From Sinotaia quadrata (taxonomy: Eukaryota; Mollusca; Gastropoda; Architaenioglossa; Viviparidae): a stretch of DNA of 64,000 nt. This document shows, piece by piece, positions 21,920 through 33,505 of this stretch. A program made the position numbers and the translations under genes. Positions within the stretch are counted from its first letter, which is position 1. Every line of letters begins with the position of its first letter. The DNA is taken from NCBI GenBank assembly GCA_028829895.1, contig CM054177.1, forward strand, positions 30,058,564 to 30,122,563, in the 5' to 3' direction. Below the pieces are notes generated by a model. It was not told where the DNA came from and ran no database searches. It saw only the letters and a program-made list of their open reading frames with translations.

Positions 21920-22372
21920 CAGCGAAAGAAACATCCGTGTCGTCCACTCTGCTGCCATCAGACCCCTTCCGGCTGCTCCGGCTGCTAGCGGACCCTCTCC
22001 GGTCAGATGGGTCGGAAAAGATGGACGTACGACGGCTACCGAGACTGCTAGCTGAACCCCGGCGGTCAGTGTCAGATGCGAATGACGTCCGTCTGGAGCC
22101 GAGACTGGATGCTGACCCCCGACGGTCGGAGTCGGAAGCTAAGGACGTCCTCCGACTCCCACAGCTTGAACTGGACGCACGCCTCAGGTCGAGAGCTAGC
22201 GCACCCAGCATGACGTGGTCAGAAGCGGAAGCGTACGAGGTGCGCCGAGACCCATAGTCTACGAAGATCTGCGGAACGACGAAGGGAGCTTCGTCTCGGC
22301 TGCGCTTGCGCAGTGCTGGTCCAGCTATGAGGCTCTTCCGTTCCTCTTTCTGTTTGCGTCGCCGACATTTTC
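21920..22372 (-). CDS. Exon of minus-strand membrane-protein gene: Ser/Arg-rich tail with 20-residue coding repeats
   Basis: A 453-bp exon with acceptor tttttgtcacaccacatag (AG at 22374-22373) and donor GCTG|gtaaag, phase 1 on both sides, with no stop in the joined frame. It opens with a basic patch (KCRRRKQKEERKS), consistent with following the membrane exon at 28254, then RKRSRDEAPFVVPQIFVDYG. About three near-identical copies of a 20-residue unit follow (GSRRTSLASDSDRRGSASSL and variants), flanked by diverged copies, and then SRKGSDGSRVDDTDVSFA. Eight R-R-x-S type motifs are visible, matching the known preference of PKA-like and other basophilic kinases and of 14-3-3 docking; whether they are used is inference. 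The repeat is also visible as a 60-bp tandem repeat in the DNA. No family is recognised; the start is fixed by splicing, not by a Met. Confidence 0.85.
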
Positions 22373-22567
22373 CTATGTGGTGTGACAAAAATAAAAAAGG
22401 AGCTATTATAGTAAATGTCTGTGTTTGCATGCATTTATTTTAGCCAGTGAAACTTGTGTGTAGATCTAAATGCCAACAGTCTGATACTTGCTTCACATTT
22501 GTGGAAAATAAATACCTACACGTTCACGTTTGTCAATCTTTTTGTCGCCATAGGTCTTACTCTCACA

Positions 22568-22830
22568 CACTTTTAGTATCCCTATCACCAACAAATCCTG
22601 TATACCTTAACTCTTAGTATCCCTATCACCAACAAACCCTGTATACCTTAGCTATTAGTATCCCTATCACCAACAAACCCTGTATACCTTAGCTATTAGT
22701 ATCCCTACCACCAACAAACCCTGTATACCTTAGCTATTAGTATCCCTATCACCAACAAACCCTGTATACCTTAGCTTTAATATACCCATCACCAACAAAC
22801 CCTGTATAACTTAACCTGTACAGCTTAACT
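22568..22830. repeat. 41-bp minisatellite, about 6 copies
   Basis: Core is ttagtatccctatcaccaac and aaaccctgtatacc. It lies in the intron between the tail exon and the membrane exon. Confidence 0.93.
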
Positions 22831-23669
22831 GATCTTTTAGAAATCTCACATATACCTCTTGCCTCCATTGACCCACTAGAACCCTTTATGTGTCGATGTG
22901 CAGTCTGCGTAATGAGTGTCGGCCCATTTTCTATGCCATTTCCTCTTGTTTTCTTAATTTTTGTGTACTGATTGTCATAAAATTTGCATCTTTGGGCTTT
23001 GAATGCAAATATTTTCGATCACTAGGCATAGTTACACTACTACCCATAGTTACACTACTTACTACCCATCAGTAACCATAGTAACTCGCTTAATCTTGAA
23101 TGAAAAAAGTCACGAAAACGGATCACACAGCGATTCAAAAAAACTTGTCGGAAGTGCGCGGAGCTAGGTAGTAGCTTATTATTCTGAATTTCCATTGGGA
23201 GCGGTTATTGATTATTTGACACGTTAGCTGACAGAATGTTGTTTTACTCCATTTTGATATTCTTAGGTCCCTCTAACCTCTTTAGATGGCATTATTTCAA
23301 AAAACGGCATCATTCTGGCAAATAAATAACAGACGAAAGAGAAATGATTTCTGAATGAAATGACGCATCGTGCTTTACTGTTTTAAAAAAACATTTTAAA
23401 CAAAAATGTGGGTGGACTGTGCTAGAAAATTTAACGAAACAAACAAACGTGTTTGTATACGACACTTTAAAACTTAATGTTGCTGATTTTAACGGATTAA
23501 AAAAAGTCCTTTAGTCGGTCTAAAGTAAAGGACTGTTTACACTCATTGGCGATACATTATAAGCACAATTAAATTTGATGAATTTTTTTCAACCTGACAA
23601 TTAATAAGAGAAAATTGATCATAAAGACATAAACCTGATGCTATTCACTGTAAATTAGAAATCTGGCTC
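22831..23669. other. Unique intronic stretch
   Basis: Includes a small duplication of acactactacccatagtt at 23030-23060. No exon recognised. Confidence 0.5.
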
Positions 23670-23875
23670 CCATAAGTTTATCGGTTGTGTTCATTGTTTT
23701 TTTTTTTGCAACTGTCGCTAGGATCGGTTGGCCTGACATTCTATCTATCTCCCTCCCTCCCCCTCCTTCCCTTCTATCTATCTATCTATCTATCTATCTG
23801 TCCATCCATTCGTCCGCCCGCCTGCCATACCTCCCTTCCTCCATCCGTAAGTTTCTCGGTTGTGTTCATTAAGAT
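23670..23875. repeat. 25-bp direct duplication flanking CT/TCTA-rich sequence
   Basis: A roughly 25-bp sequence (taagtttatcggttgtgttc, with c for a in the second copy) occurs at about 23674 and 23848. The interval between is pyrimidine-rich with a (TCTA)n run at 23775-23798. Confidence 0.75.
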
Positions 23876-23880
23876 TTCTC

Positions 23881-23960
23881 CTTCACTTGTAATTAGTTAT
23901 GGATGATTAATAATAATGATAATAATAATCATAACCAGTAACAAAGGGGTGCTTGTGACA
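23881..23960 (-). repeat. Dispersed TGT[G/C]A-headed block, copy 1
   Basis: Minus strand begins tgtcacaagcacccctttgt, then has a TTATTATTA-rich core and ends with aatcatccataactaattac then aagtg. The same architecture is seen at 29021, 36767 and 53868. Confidence 0.6.
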
Positions 23961-24229
23961 CTATCAATGCACGAACACGTCAACAACTCACGAAGGAAGG
24001 AAATTGTTTTACATTCAAGAAGTCATCAAAGTTGTTCTATAAGCACTTGGCTAAATAAGCATTCACTTTAGAAGGATAACAAAATCACTCAATAAAAAAA
24101 ACTCACTAAGGCAAAAACATACGCGTACATGCACTGTAATATATGTGTAAAATTCATTCTTTAAGTTCTTCATTCGGTAACAATTTCATTTTATAAGCAT
24201 CCGACATGAAAAATTAATACTTTAAATTG

Positions 24230-24425
24230 TAAACACTTCACAAAGATCATAAAGTCATCCAATAAACTCTTTTGTTTACCCAAACAATTTCATTCTTATA
24301 TACTTTAGAGTTAACTATTTCATATCCACACAATTTCAGTTTAATACATTTTAGCGTCAAATATTCCATACCCACACAATTTCATTCTTTTACAGTTTAG
24401 AGTTAACTATTTCATATCAAACAAA
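24230..24425. repeat. 46-bp minisatellite, about 4 diverged copies
   Basis: Core is acacaatttcattcttatat and tttagagttaactatttcat. Confidence 0.8.
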
Positions 24426-24695
24426 ACACTAATTAGCACCGTCATGCTTAAGAACACATAATATAAAAATAATTTTATTTAAATCTACATAAAACTGTAA
24501 CGATTCTCTTGGAAATCTCGACCTCTTATCGACCCTTCTGTCTCCATAAACCATCAAGTTCGGAACACTTGCAGGACATACATTGAGAGACGAGATGTAC
24601 CGCTATTGTTTTCCAGTTTTTCTGTCTCTCACCAAACCCTTTATGTTTAATGTTCTGTAGACTGGACTGATCATGTACTTGTTTTTGCGTAAAGT
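24426..24695. other. Unique intronic stretch
   Basis: Nothing identifiable. Confidence 0.45.
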
Positions 24696-25210
24696 ATATG
24701 CATTCTTTTGTAGTTTCTAGACTAATCTATTCACAATAATTGTCCCTGTCTTTTCTCTGATGCTGTATACGGCAAGTGAATTCTTCCATTGTCTCTAGAC
24801 TGTACTATTGTAATGATCTTTGTATCTGTAATATGTGCAATCTTTTAACATTTCTGGACTGTACTATTGTAATGATCTTTGAATCTGTAATATGTGCAAT
24901 CTTTTAAAATTTCTGGATTGTGCTATTGTAATGATCTTTGTATCTACAATACGTGCATTCTATATTAATTTCTAGACTGCAATTTATAGTAAATCTTCTC
25001 TTTGAGTTGCTGCTGCTGAAACAATTATTCCCTTTAATAATTTTGTCTAATGTGTTAGTTACATTTTCTATTAGCTGATACCATTGAGAATTTTGTGTCC
25101 ATTGGTATTTCCTTGACTTCCTTAAAATCGACTGTTGTAATAGTTTTCTCATAACTGATTCCAATCAAACCCTTATGTTGTTTGGTATTACCTTGCCGTC
25201 CCTATTATGG
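24696..25210. repeat. Degenerate minisatellite, period about 58 bp
   Basis: The best copies at 24795-24955 share ctgtactattgtaatgatct and aatatgtgcaatctttt. Flanking copies are strongly diverged. Confidence 0.8.
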
Positions 25211-25359
25211 CTATTGCAATGCTCTGTGCTTTCAGACAACACTGATGTTCTGATTCCTTCATATCACGAAGAACAGTGAACAAACAACTGCCCAAATAAC
25301 TGCCTGTGCTACCAGAATTCAATCAAGGACAAATTTTCGTCTCCTACTATTTCTTTCAG

Positions 25360-25515
25360 CATCTCCTTACCGCGATGTTTGTGTCCTGCGTGGAGTTTAC
25401 TCTGTAGACATTTCCTTACCGCAATGTTTGTGTCCTGCGTGGAGTTTACTCTGTAGACATCTCTTTACCGCAATGTTTGTGTCCTGCCTGGATTTTACTA
25501 TGTAGACATTTATAT
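25360..25515. repeat. 49-bp minisatellite, about 3 copies
   Basis: Core is gcaatgtttgtgtcctgcgt and ggagtttactctgtagaca. Confidence 0.93.
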
Positions 25516-26130
25516 CTGCATTCCAAACATCTTTCGTTTAACCCTCCTTTTCGCCGTGTTCCACTTGCCAATAATAAATCCTATAAGCTCTACAGATGAA
25601 TGAAATACAACAATAGATAGTTTTTCAAAGGAAAGACAACTCTTGTGTACACTTCTCCAATTGCCATTTTGTTTATTTAATTGCTTACTGATATGAAAGC
25701 ATTGTATTGGCAGCCATTATAGATGTTTACATTAAGTTATTCATCGTTCGTAATCCTAATTATTTTAAATATGATATAAAATATTAGGGATACATAATCG
25801 TTTATCAAGTTACTTCAGCTTCATCGTCACCATCATCGCCATCATCATTATCAATCATCAATCATCAATCATTGAGTGTGTCAAAGATCATGAAAAAATA
25901 ATTCAACACAAAGTCTGTAGAAAGAAACCCAAGCACTTCTTTAAGGAATGCTCCATTTTTTTATATGCTATTTCTTTAGTTTGCTTAATTCATATTTTCC
26001 ATGTGAACATATTTGAGGATGCTTGTGGAGAGTGTACCTGTTTAGATTTTTGAACAAGTCAGCACACTATAATTCCAATCTAACAATGTGAAAGAGTTTT
26101 ATTTTTTTTTTTAAGTGGACACTAAGACAA
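25516..26130. other. Unique AT-rich intronic stretch
   Basis: Contains a short catcatcg/atcaatcatc run at 25818-25870. No exon seen. Confidence 0.5.
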
Positions 26131-26400
26131 AAACCTAAGACAAGAGAAAACAGAATGTAGGGGTTAAAATAGTACACAAGAGTAAACGCAATGAAACTGC
26201 CACTTAAGGAGCCAAGTACAGAAGAGAAAACAGAATGAAGGGGTTAAAATAGTACACAAGAGAAAACAGAATGAAGGGGTTAAAATAGTACACAAGAGAA
26301 AACAGAATGGGTTAAGTACATAAGAAAAAACCGAATGAAGGGGTTAAAATACTACACAAGAGAAAACATAATAAATGGGTGAAATACACACAACACAATG
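26131..26400. repeat. 36-bp minisatellite, about 6 copies
   Basis: Core is caagagaaaacagaatgaag and gggttaaaatagtaca. It grades into the next array. Confidence 0.9.
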
Positions 26401-27150
26401 AAGGGGTTAAGTATACAAGAGAAAATAATAAAACTGCTAAGTACACAAGAAAACAACATAATGAAGGGGCTCAGAACACAAAAGAAAACAGAATGAAACT
26501 TCTGAGAACAGAAGAAAAAACACAACACAAGTACTTGGTAGACACGAAAAAACATAAATACTAAGAGACAAAGAAAACCACAAGTACTAAGTAGACAAGA
26601 AAACACAACTCAAATACTAAGTAGACAAGAAAAAACATAATACATATACTAAGCAGACAAGAAAAAACACAAGTATTAAGTACACAAGAAAAAACATAAT
26701 ACAAGTACTAAGTAGACAAGAAAAAACAACAAAAGTACTAAAGAGGAGAGAAAGCAAAAGTACTAAGTAGACATGAAAAAACACAACACAACTACTAAGT
26801 AAAAAAGAAACAACACAATACAAGTACTAAGTAGACAAGAGAAAACACAACACAAGAAATAAGTAGACAAGAAAAAACACAACACAAGAAATTAGTAGAC
26901 AAGAAAAAACACAACATAAGTAATGAGTAGACAAGAAAAAATAAGTACTAAGTAGACAAAAAACACAACACAAGTAATAAGTAGACAATAAAAACACAAC
27001 ACAAGTAATGAGTAGACAAGAAAAAACACAACACAAGTAATGAGTAGACAACAAAAAACAACACAAGTAATGAGTAGACAACAAAAAAAAACACAAGTAC
27101 TAAGTAGACAACAAAAAACAACACAAGTACTAAGTAGACAACAAAAACAC
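26401..27150. repeat. 31/32-bp minisatellite, more than 20 copies
   Basis: Core is aagtactaagtagacaagaa and aaaacacaacac. Related in sequence to the arrays on both sides (shared acaagaaaacac). Minus-strand frames rich in C/V/F/L are artefacts. Confidence 0.93.
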
Positions 27151-27229
27151 AATGAACGTCTAAAATAGAAAAATTGAAATGGTGATGTAGAAAAGAATAA
27201 AACACAGAAACGGCTTAGCATAAAAAGAA

Positions 27230-27600
27230 ACACTGTAACGGTTAAGTAGAAAAGAAAAATGAACCCACTGACATATCTAAGTAAACCAGAGAAGCAGAAA
27301 AGAGAAGCAATTTGAAATGGCTAAATAGAAAAACACACATTGAAATGGCTAAATAGAAAAGACAAGCAAAAAGCGAGAGAGAGACACACACTGGAATGAC
27401 TAAGTAGAAAGACAAACAAAACAAGAGACACACACTGGAGTGACTAAATAGAAAGACAAGCAAACAAAGAGACACACACTGGAATGACTAAGTAGAAAGA
27501 CAAACAAAACAAGAGACACACACTGGAGTGACTAAATAGAAAGACAAGCAAAACAAGAGACACACACTGGAGTGACTAAATAGAAAGATAAAATAATACG
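27230..27600. repeat. 43/44-bp minisatellite, about 7 copies
   Basis: Core is gactaaatagaaagacaagc and gagacacacactggagt. Confidence 0.9.
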
Positions 27601-27629
27601 ATTGCAGCACTAGCAGAAAAGTAACAATA

Positions 27630-28230
27630 AGGAAGTGATGAGAAGACATACGAATGGCAAGGCCGACAATGGAGATTACAATGACTGCCAGGTAGACAAG
27701 GGAGATTGCAATAAATGTCAAGGTAGAAAAGGGAGATTGCTCTAATGGCTAAATAGAAAAGGGAGATTGCAATGAGTGGGCATGTAGACAAGGGTATTAC
27801 AATGAAGGACTGGGGAGAAAAGGGAGGTTACAATGAGTGACCAGGCTGCGTGAAAGTCGGAAGCGCCCCTTAAATTAACGAGTGACCAGAGGTAGACAGT
27901 GGATATTGTATTGAATGGAAGAAAAGGGAGATTAACGATGAATAGCTTGATAAAAAGAAAGGGAGATTACATTTAGCGCCTTAGGAAAAAAAGGAAGAAT
28001 ACAATGAAGGGTTAGGAAGGAAAGGGAGAATACAAGGAGTAGTTAGAGAGAAAAGGGGAGATTACAATGAACGATTTGGTAGAAAAAGAGAGGTTACAAT
28101 GAAGGGCTAGCAAGTAAAGAAATGTTACAATCGGTGCCTAGGTTGAAAAGGGAGGTGACAATCAATGCATATTTAGAAAAGGGAGGTAACAATCAATGCC
28201 TATTTAGAAAAGGGAGAATACAAAAGAGTA
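27630..28230. repeat. 30-bp minisatellite, about 18 diverged copies
   Basis: Core is gtagaaaagggagattacaa and tgaatggcta. Interrupted at 27846-27885 by a copy of the dispersed GC-rich motif. It ends about 25 bp from the splice donor of the exon at 28254, so a minisatellite nearly abuts a splice site. Confidence 0.9.
27846..27885 (+). repeat. Dispersed GC-rich motif, copy 3
   Basis: Reads ctgcgtgaaagtcggaagcg then ccccttaaattaacgagtga inside the 30-bp array, clearly unlike the repeat unit. Matches the motifs at 13128 and 14237. Confidence 0.45.
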
Positions 28231-28253
28231 ATTACGTGTGAAGTCTACATTAC

Positions 28254-28406
28254 CGTAGACTTTTCTCAGAGCTCTCTTGATGTTTTTGTCCCAGAAATGG
28301 CGCGACCGACACGAGGGAAAGCGCCAGCACAAGATGGCTACCACTGAAGCAAAGACCACGACACAGATGGCGCCACTGATGATGCCGGCTATTTCCGCCG
28401 GAGGCA
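28254..28406 (-). CDS. Transmembrane exon of minus-strand membrane-protein gene
   Basis: A 153-bp exon with acceptor aataactgtttcag (AG at 28408-28407) and donor CTACG|gtaatg (donor G at 28253), phase 1 on both sides. It encodes PPAEI, then a hydrophobic helix (AGIISGAICVVVFASVVAIL then CW, about 21 residues), then a strongly basic segment (RFPSCRSRHFW, KNIKRALRKVY). By the positive-inside rule the N-terminal side is outside and the tail inside. The last base joins the exon at 22372 to give Gly then KCRRRKQ, continuing the basic juxtamembrane region. Cys residues at the membrane edge (CWRFPSC) could be palmitoylated; that is inference. The ectodomain, if any, must be encoded upstream at higher coordinates. 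The start codon is not in this exon. Confidence 0.78.
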
Positions 28407-28559
28407 CTGAAACAGTTATTATGTTTAAATAAATCTACTTTCCACTGAAAGCCACTGGTAATATAGCTAGCCTATATAGATAATAACAATGTTTAGCTCC
28501 GTTTATAAGTAAATGTCCTAAGATATAAAATAGTTAGTTAGGTTAAAGTACTGTGCAAT

Positions 28560-29016
28560 TAAATGTTTATCTAGGTATTTGAATACTAAGTAATTATATG
28601 TTTACGATGTATTTAATGTATAATGGAATCTTTACCTTGATATTTAATTTGCATTCAAATGTTTACCGAGGTATTTAAGAACCTTGTAATGAAAAATCAC
28701 CTCAGGTATTTAAGTACTTTGCAATGAAAAGACAACCTAGGTATTTAAGTACTTTGCAATGAAAAGACAACCTAGGTATTTAAGTACTTTGCAATGAAAA
28801 GACAACCTAGGTATTTAAGTACTTTGCAATGAAAAGACAACCTAGGTATTTAAGTACTTTGCAATGAAAAGACAACCTAGGTATTAAATACTTTGCAATG
28901 AAAAGACAACCTAGGTATTTAAATACTTCGCAATGAAAAGACAACCTAGGTATTTAAGAACGTTGTAATGAAAAGACAACCTAGATATTTAAGTACGTTG
29001 CAATAAAAATGTTAAC
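28560..29016. repeat. 35-bp minisatellite, about 10 good copies
   Basis: Core is cctaggtatttaagtacttt and gcaatgaaaagacaa. It ends directly at the head of the dispersed TGTGA block at 29021. Confidence 0.95.
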
Positions 29017-29020
29017 CTAG

Positions 29021-29180
29021 TGTGACGGTAACGCAACCTAGTTAATGGTTATGATTATTATTATTATATAATTAATCATTCATAACTAATTACAAGTGAA
29101 AATATCTGATAGACCGCCATTGGGGGACTTCAATATTAAACCTTTATCCGGCGTTGTAAGGACCCCAGAATATAGTATGA
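29021..29180 (+). repeat. Dispersed TGT[G/C]A-headed block, copy 2
   Basis: Begins tgtgacggtaacgcaaccta, then gttaatg, a TTATTATTA run, aatcattcataactaattac and aagtga, later ggcgttgtaa. The copy at 36767 shares head, core and the later ggcgttgtaa. The TG start and large unique flank are LTR-like, but no paired repeat or coding region is seen. Confidence 0.6.
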
Positions 29181-30440
29181 TCCTAGTCCTCCAGAGCAAT
29201 TCAGGGCCGAGAAAATACTAAGACAAAAAGTCCCACTTAATTCTGGACAGGAAGAAAACTAACTGAACCACCACCACACATTCCAAGAATTAGTCCAATC
29301 TCCACGAGTGACCTGCCTTTCTCTCCTGTCAGCAAAAGTAAAAGAGACGAAGTGGGTAAATCAGTACACGGCTTTCCACACAGGCTTTTCATTTAATAAG
29401 AATCACCCATTCTCAAAACGTGTGTTCCTGACACACCACAATACCTTGTGGACTTCTGGTTTAGATGATTAAAGTAAAAATCGCCCAAACTATAAATGAT
29501 TACATTTTCTAGCCTTTATTTCTTATTTGGAAAGCTAAAACTCAATAAGTCATGTCCGAAAGGAAATAATTAAATCAAGAGATTTATAAATTAATGCAAA
29601 GCAACACAAGTAATTGCGAAAGAAATTAATAAGAATAAAAAGTAATAGCTGAGTTTGATATATAAATAATGTCTGGGAAGGCGATATATTGACAGTGCAT
29701 TTCCGGCAGAACCCAAACTCTGAAATATGAAAGCTTGTTCGGCTAGAATTCTACAAGGACACAAAACGCCCGAAGTTTACAGGAACATGAACGTCGTGAC
29801 GTCATGCTCGAAAAGGGATTAGATTACCTGCGAGAGGTGGGCCTGGGAAATACAAATTAGGAATGAATGAAGAGGAATAAGCATTAACTCCCTTTTCTAC
29901 TTCTCTTTCAGTTCAGGACCTTTCTCTGTTCTTTCTATAAGTATTTATTTCCGACATCAAGCAATTAAATCAACCTTTACACAGATTAATTTATAAATTC
30001 TTAGTTTGTTTCTGTCTTTAAGCTATGGCGTAGGGAGTGACAGAATGGATTTGCTTTGTTCTAAAATTATTTCAAGATACTTATTTTCAAGAAACAAAAA
30101 CTAACGAAAGAATAAGTAAATTGCCATGAAGGCAGAAGAAAAGCAAGACTAGCTACAGCTCGATATAATCTCTTCTCTTGCTTCAAAAGAGAGTAATTAA
30201 CGTCCAGCAGATAATAATACAGCCTTCTCCAGCCCAGATAAATACGATCGATAAAATGTCGTGTAGCGAGTTAATTAAGCACAAATAGGTCACCTGATAA
30301 ATGTAAAATTTCATAAAACATTAATCCCTGAAATAATAGTATCCGTTTCAAAGAAACTGCAGACTGAAAGAGTAAAAACATTGGACAATTTTTTTATTAT
30401 GGTTTCAATTCAATCTGTTTCGTGGATAGGAAGACTAAAG
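29181..30440. other. Long unique AT-rich intronic stretch
   Basis: No tandem repeats, unusual here. A good minus-strand acceptor at about 29340 (tttactttttgctgacag-like) opens only a 28-codon frame with no donor. The stretch may be the body of an element headed by the block at 29021, or plain intron. It has a CRE-like tgacgtcat at 29797. Confidence 0.45.
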
Positions 30441-30447
30441 GAAATAT

Positions 30448-30818
30448 ATGTATACATTTCGGATTTATATACAGTATTGTGAATACACTAGATAAGATTT
30501 ATATACAGTATTGTGAATACACTAGATAAGATTTATATACAGTATTGTGAATACACTAGATAAGATTTATATACAGTATTGTCAATACACTAGATAAGAT
30601 TTATATACAGTATTGTCAATACACTAGATAATATTTATATACAGTATTGTCAATACACTAGATAAGATTTATATACAGTATTGTCAATACACTAGATAAG
30701 ATTTGTAAATACATGTCGGATTTATATACAGTATTGTGAATACACTAGATAAGATTTGTAAATACATGTCGGATTTATATACAGTATTGTCAATACACTA
30801 AATAAGATTTGTAATTAT
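30448..30818. repeat. 34-bp minisatellite, about 10 copies
   Basis: Core is gatttatatacagtattgtg and aatacactagataa. Two copies carry an extra gtaaatacatgtcg segment, giving a larger composite unit. Confidence 0.95.
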
Positions 30819-31720
30819 ACCTAATCGATGTGTTATGAGAGTGTTACAAAAAAATAATTTATAAATATATAAAACAGGATCTGTAAATCGACAATACATG
30901 ATTTGTACACAACTTTCGGATTTGTAAAGAGTGTTGTGAATATGTAATACATGATTTTTGTAAATAAAATAATAGAATTTCTAACTAATATTATAAATAT
31001 GTAATACAGGATTTGTAAAATATAGAAGATAGAATGTGTAAATTGTATGATAAATATACATTACAGGATTTGCAAAGATACGATACAATAATTTTAAATA
31101 GTGGTATAAAGGATATGTAAATAGTATTGTAAGCATACAAAAAGGAATTTGTAAATATGTAAGGTGTGATTTGTAAAACTACTATTTTAATATGTAAATG
31201 ATTCTGTAAATATATAATACAAGATTTGTGAAATATACAAAACAGATTGTGTAAATAGTATAATAAATATACAATTTTAGATTTGTAAATATAGAAGATT
31301 TGTAGATATATAATAATATATAATATAAGATTTGTAAATATACACTATAGAATGTGTAAATACTACTGTAAATATGCAATGCGGGATGTGTAAATATACA
31401 CTATAGAATGTGTAAATACTATTGTAAATATGAAATACTGGATGTGTAAATATGCAATGCATGATGGGAAATGTGCAATGCATGATGTGTAAATATGCAA
31501 TGCAGGATGTGTGAATATACAAGACATACTGAATAAATATTATTGTAAATCTACAACACCGATTTATAAATATACAAGACATAATGACTAAATATTATTG
31601 TAAATCTACAACACCGATTTATAAATATACAAGACATACTGACTAAATATTATTGTAAATCTATAACACCGATTTATAAATATATAAGATAACGTGTAGA
31701 TAAAACTGTCAAGGAAAAGG
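30819..31720. repeat. Degenerate AT-rich repeat, unit about 30 bp
   Basis: Repeated gatttgtaaatat, aatgtgtaaatactattgta and tacaagacatactgactaa motifs. This looks like an old minisatellite with a younger 58-bp duplication at 31540-31690. Confidence 0.75.
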
Positions 31721-32170
31721 ACTAGTTTGTAAAATAGTATTGTTAAGAACCACAAATTACATTTGTAAGCAGAACTGGAAAGAATCAGCTCTATGTTTGT
31801 AAAAAGTACTGTAAAGTTCATTCCTAAGGGGATTATAAACAAAAAAGTAAAATAGCCTCGTGCTTTCTCTTCGTCCGTCTGGGAAATTACTCCAATCAGT
31901 TTCTTCATTTGCACTTTATAATTCCTCCCAGAACTCTGTCACTGTGGAGATCTCGAATGATTCCACGCTTCCATCTTTGGCGACTGGCATCGATATATGT
32001 AGTTTGCTTTGGTTTTCGTGCTAAATGATAAGGGTCTTAGGGTTCCAGGGGACTATTTGTCCAGCTTAATGACGCCCTCTATGTTGACGGCATGACATTT
32101 AAAAGTAACATTTTAAGGGCAGCATTTCAATTGGAAACAGAAAATCCAAGAATTCCTTCTCGTTCATAAT
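31721..32170. other. Unique stretch
   Basis: No exon identified. Confidence 0.45.
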
Positions 32171-32179
32171 CTTCAGCCC

Positions 32180-33000
32180 TCCTTCTGTTTCCTTCTCTGT
32201 CTGTCTCTCTCACTCTCTCTATCTCTGTCTCTCTCACTCTCTCTATCTCTGTCTCTCTGTCTCTCTCTCTGTCTTTCTCTGTCTCTCTTTGTCTCTGTCT
32301 GTCTGTCTGTCTCTGTCTGTCTGTCTCTCTCTCTCTCTGTCTTTTTCTTCCTTTCTGTCTTTTTTCTGTACCTTTTGTCGTTGTCTTTTTCTCTGTCGTT
32401 TCTGTTTTTGTCTGTTATTTTTTTCTCTTTGTCTTCTATATTTTTTGTATTGTTTCTCTCTCTTTCTTTTTGTCTTTTTTCTCTTTCCGTACTTTCTGTC
32501 TTTCTCTCTCTTTTCTCTCTGTCTGTCGCTTCTCATTTTTTGTCTTTCTTTCTTTTTGTCCTTTCCTCTCTTTCTTTCTCTATCTCTTTATTCCCTTTTT
32601 CTCTCACTTTTGTCTTTCTCTCCTCTTTTTTTCTCTCTCTTTTACTGCCTTTTTGTCTTTTTATCTCTCTCTTTTTTTTCTCTTTGTACTTAACTCTCTG
32701 TCCTTTTCGCTTTTCACTCGCCCTTTTCTGTCTTCCGTCTTCTTTTGTGTCTTTTTCTCTCTTCCCTTTTACTCTGTCGCTTCTGTTTTTCTCTGTCCTT
32801 TTTTCCTTTTTCTGATTTCTGTCTTTTTTCTCTCTGGCGTTTCTTTAATTCTTTTTTCTTTCTCTCTGAATCTTTCTCTGACTCTCTCTGTTTTATTTTC
32901 TTTCTCTTTCTTCATCTATTTTTTTATCTCTTTTCCTCTCTTTTTTCCCTTGTCTCTTTGATTGTGTCTTAATCTTTCTATTTCTTATGTAATTTCTCTC
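32180..33000. repeat. 820-bp polypyrimidine tract
   Basis: Almost exclusively C and T on the plus strand (ctctgtctttttctc type), starting as clean ctct/ctgt and becoming irregular. Ser/Phe/Leu frames up to 163 codons are compositional. A shorter CT-rich stretch follows at 33110-33220. Confidence 0.93.
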
Positions 33001-33445
33001 TTAATCTGTGCTGTACGATACTAATATATGATGTACTTTTCGGTAACAGATCAACAGTGTAAATACGTCTGTCAGCGCACTTATATCTCCTCTTGAAATA
33101 GGTCACATCCGTTTGTTCTCTCGCTCTCTCTTTCTCTGTCTCTCTTCTAAATTTTTCTCTGTCTATTCGACTCTCTTTCTTCGTCTAGCTGCCTTCCTTC
33201 CTTCCTTCCAAACTACCTTCCTTCCTGGAAATGTGAAAGAGTACTTGTATAGAAGTTTCTAATCTTTATTTACCAATTCTTTATTTCCCATTTCCATGAA
33301 TGCTGTTTACCACCACAACAGAAATTGTCAATTACACAATTTATAGAAAGGTACGAAGATGCGACATGCAATTCTTGTATTAAAGCAGAATAAATGGAAG
33401 CATTTAATCAAAGTATCACACTGTACAGAGACTGTTTGATATATA

Positions 33446-33450
<5 letters not shown>

Positions 33451-33505
<55 letters not shown>

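Noticed and set aside
21907..22257. 116-codon plus-strand frame over the tail exon
   Set aside because: Antisense shadow of the 60-bp coding repeat.
22219..22434. 71-codon minus-strand frame overlapping the tail exon
   Set aside because: Shifted frame over the acceptor and start of the real exon; the phase-1 frame is supported by splice junctions on both sides.
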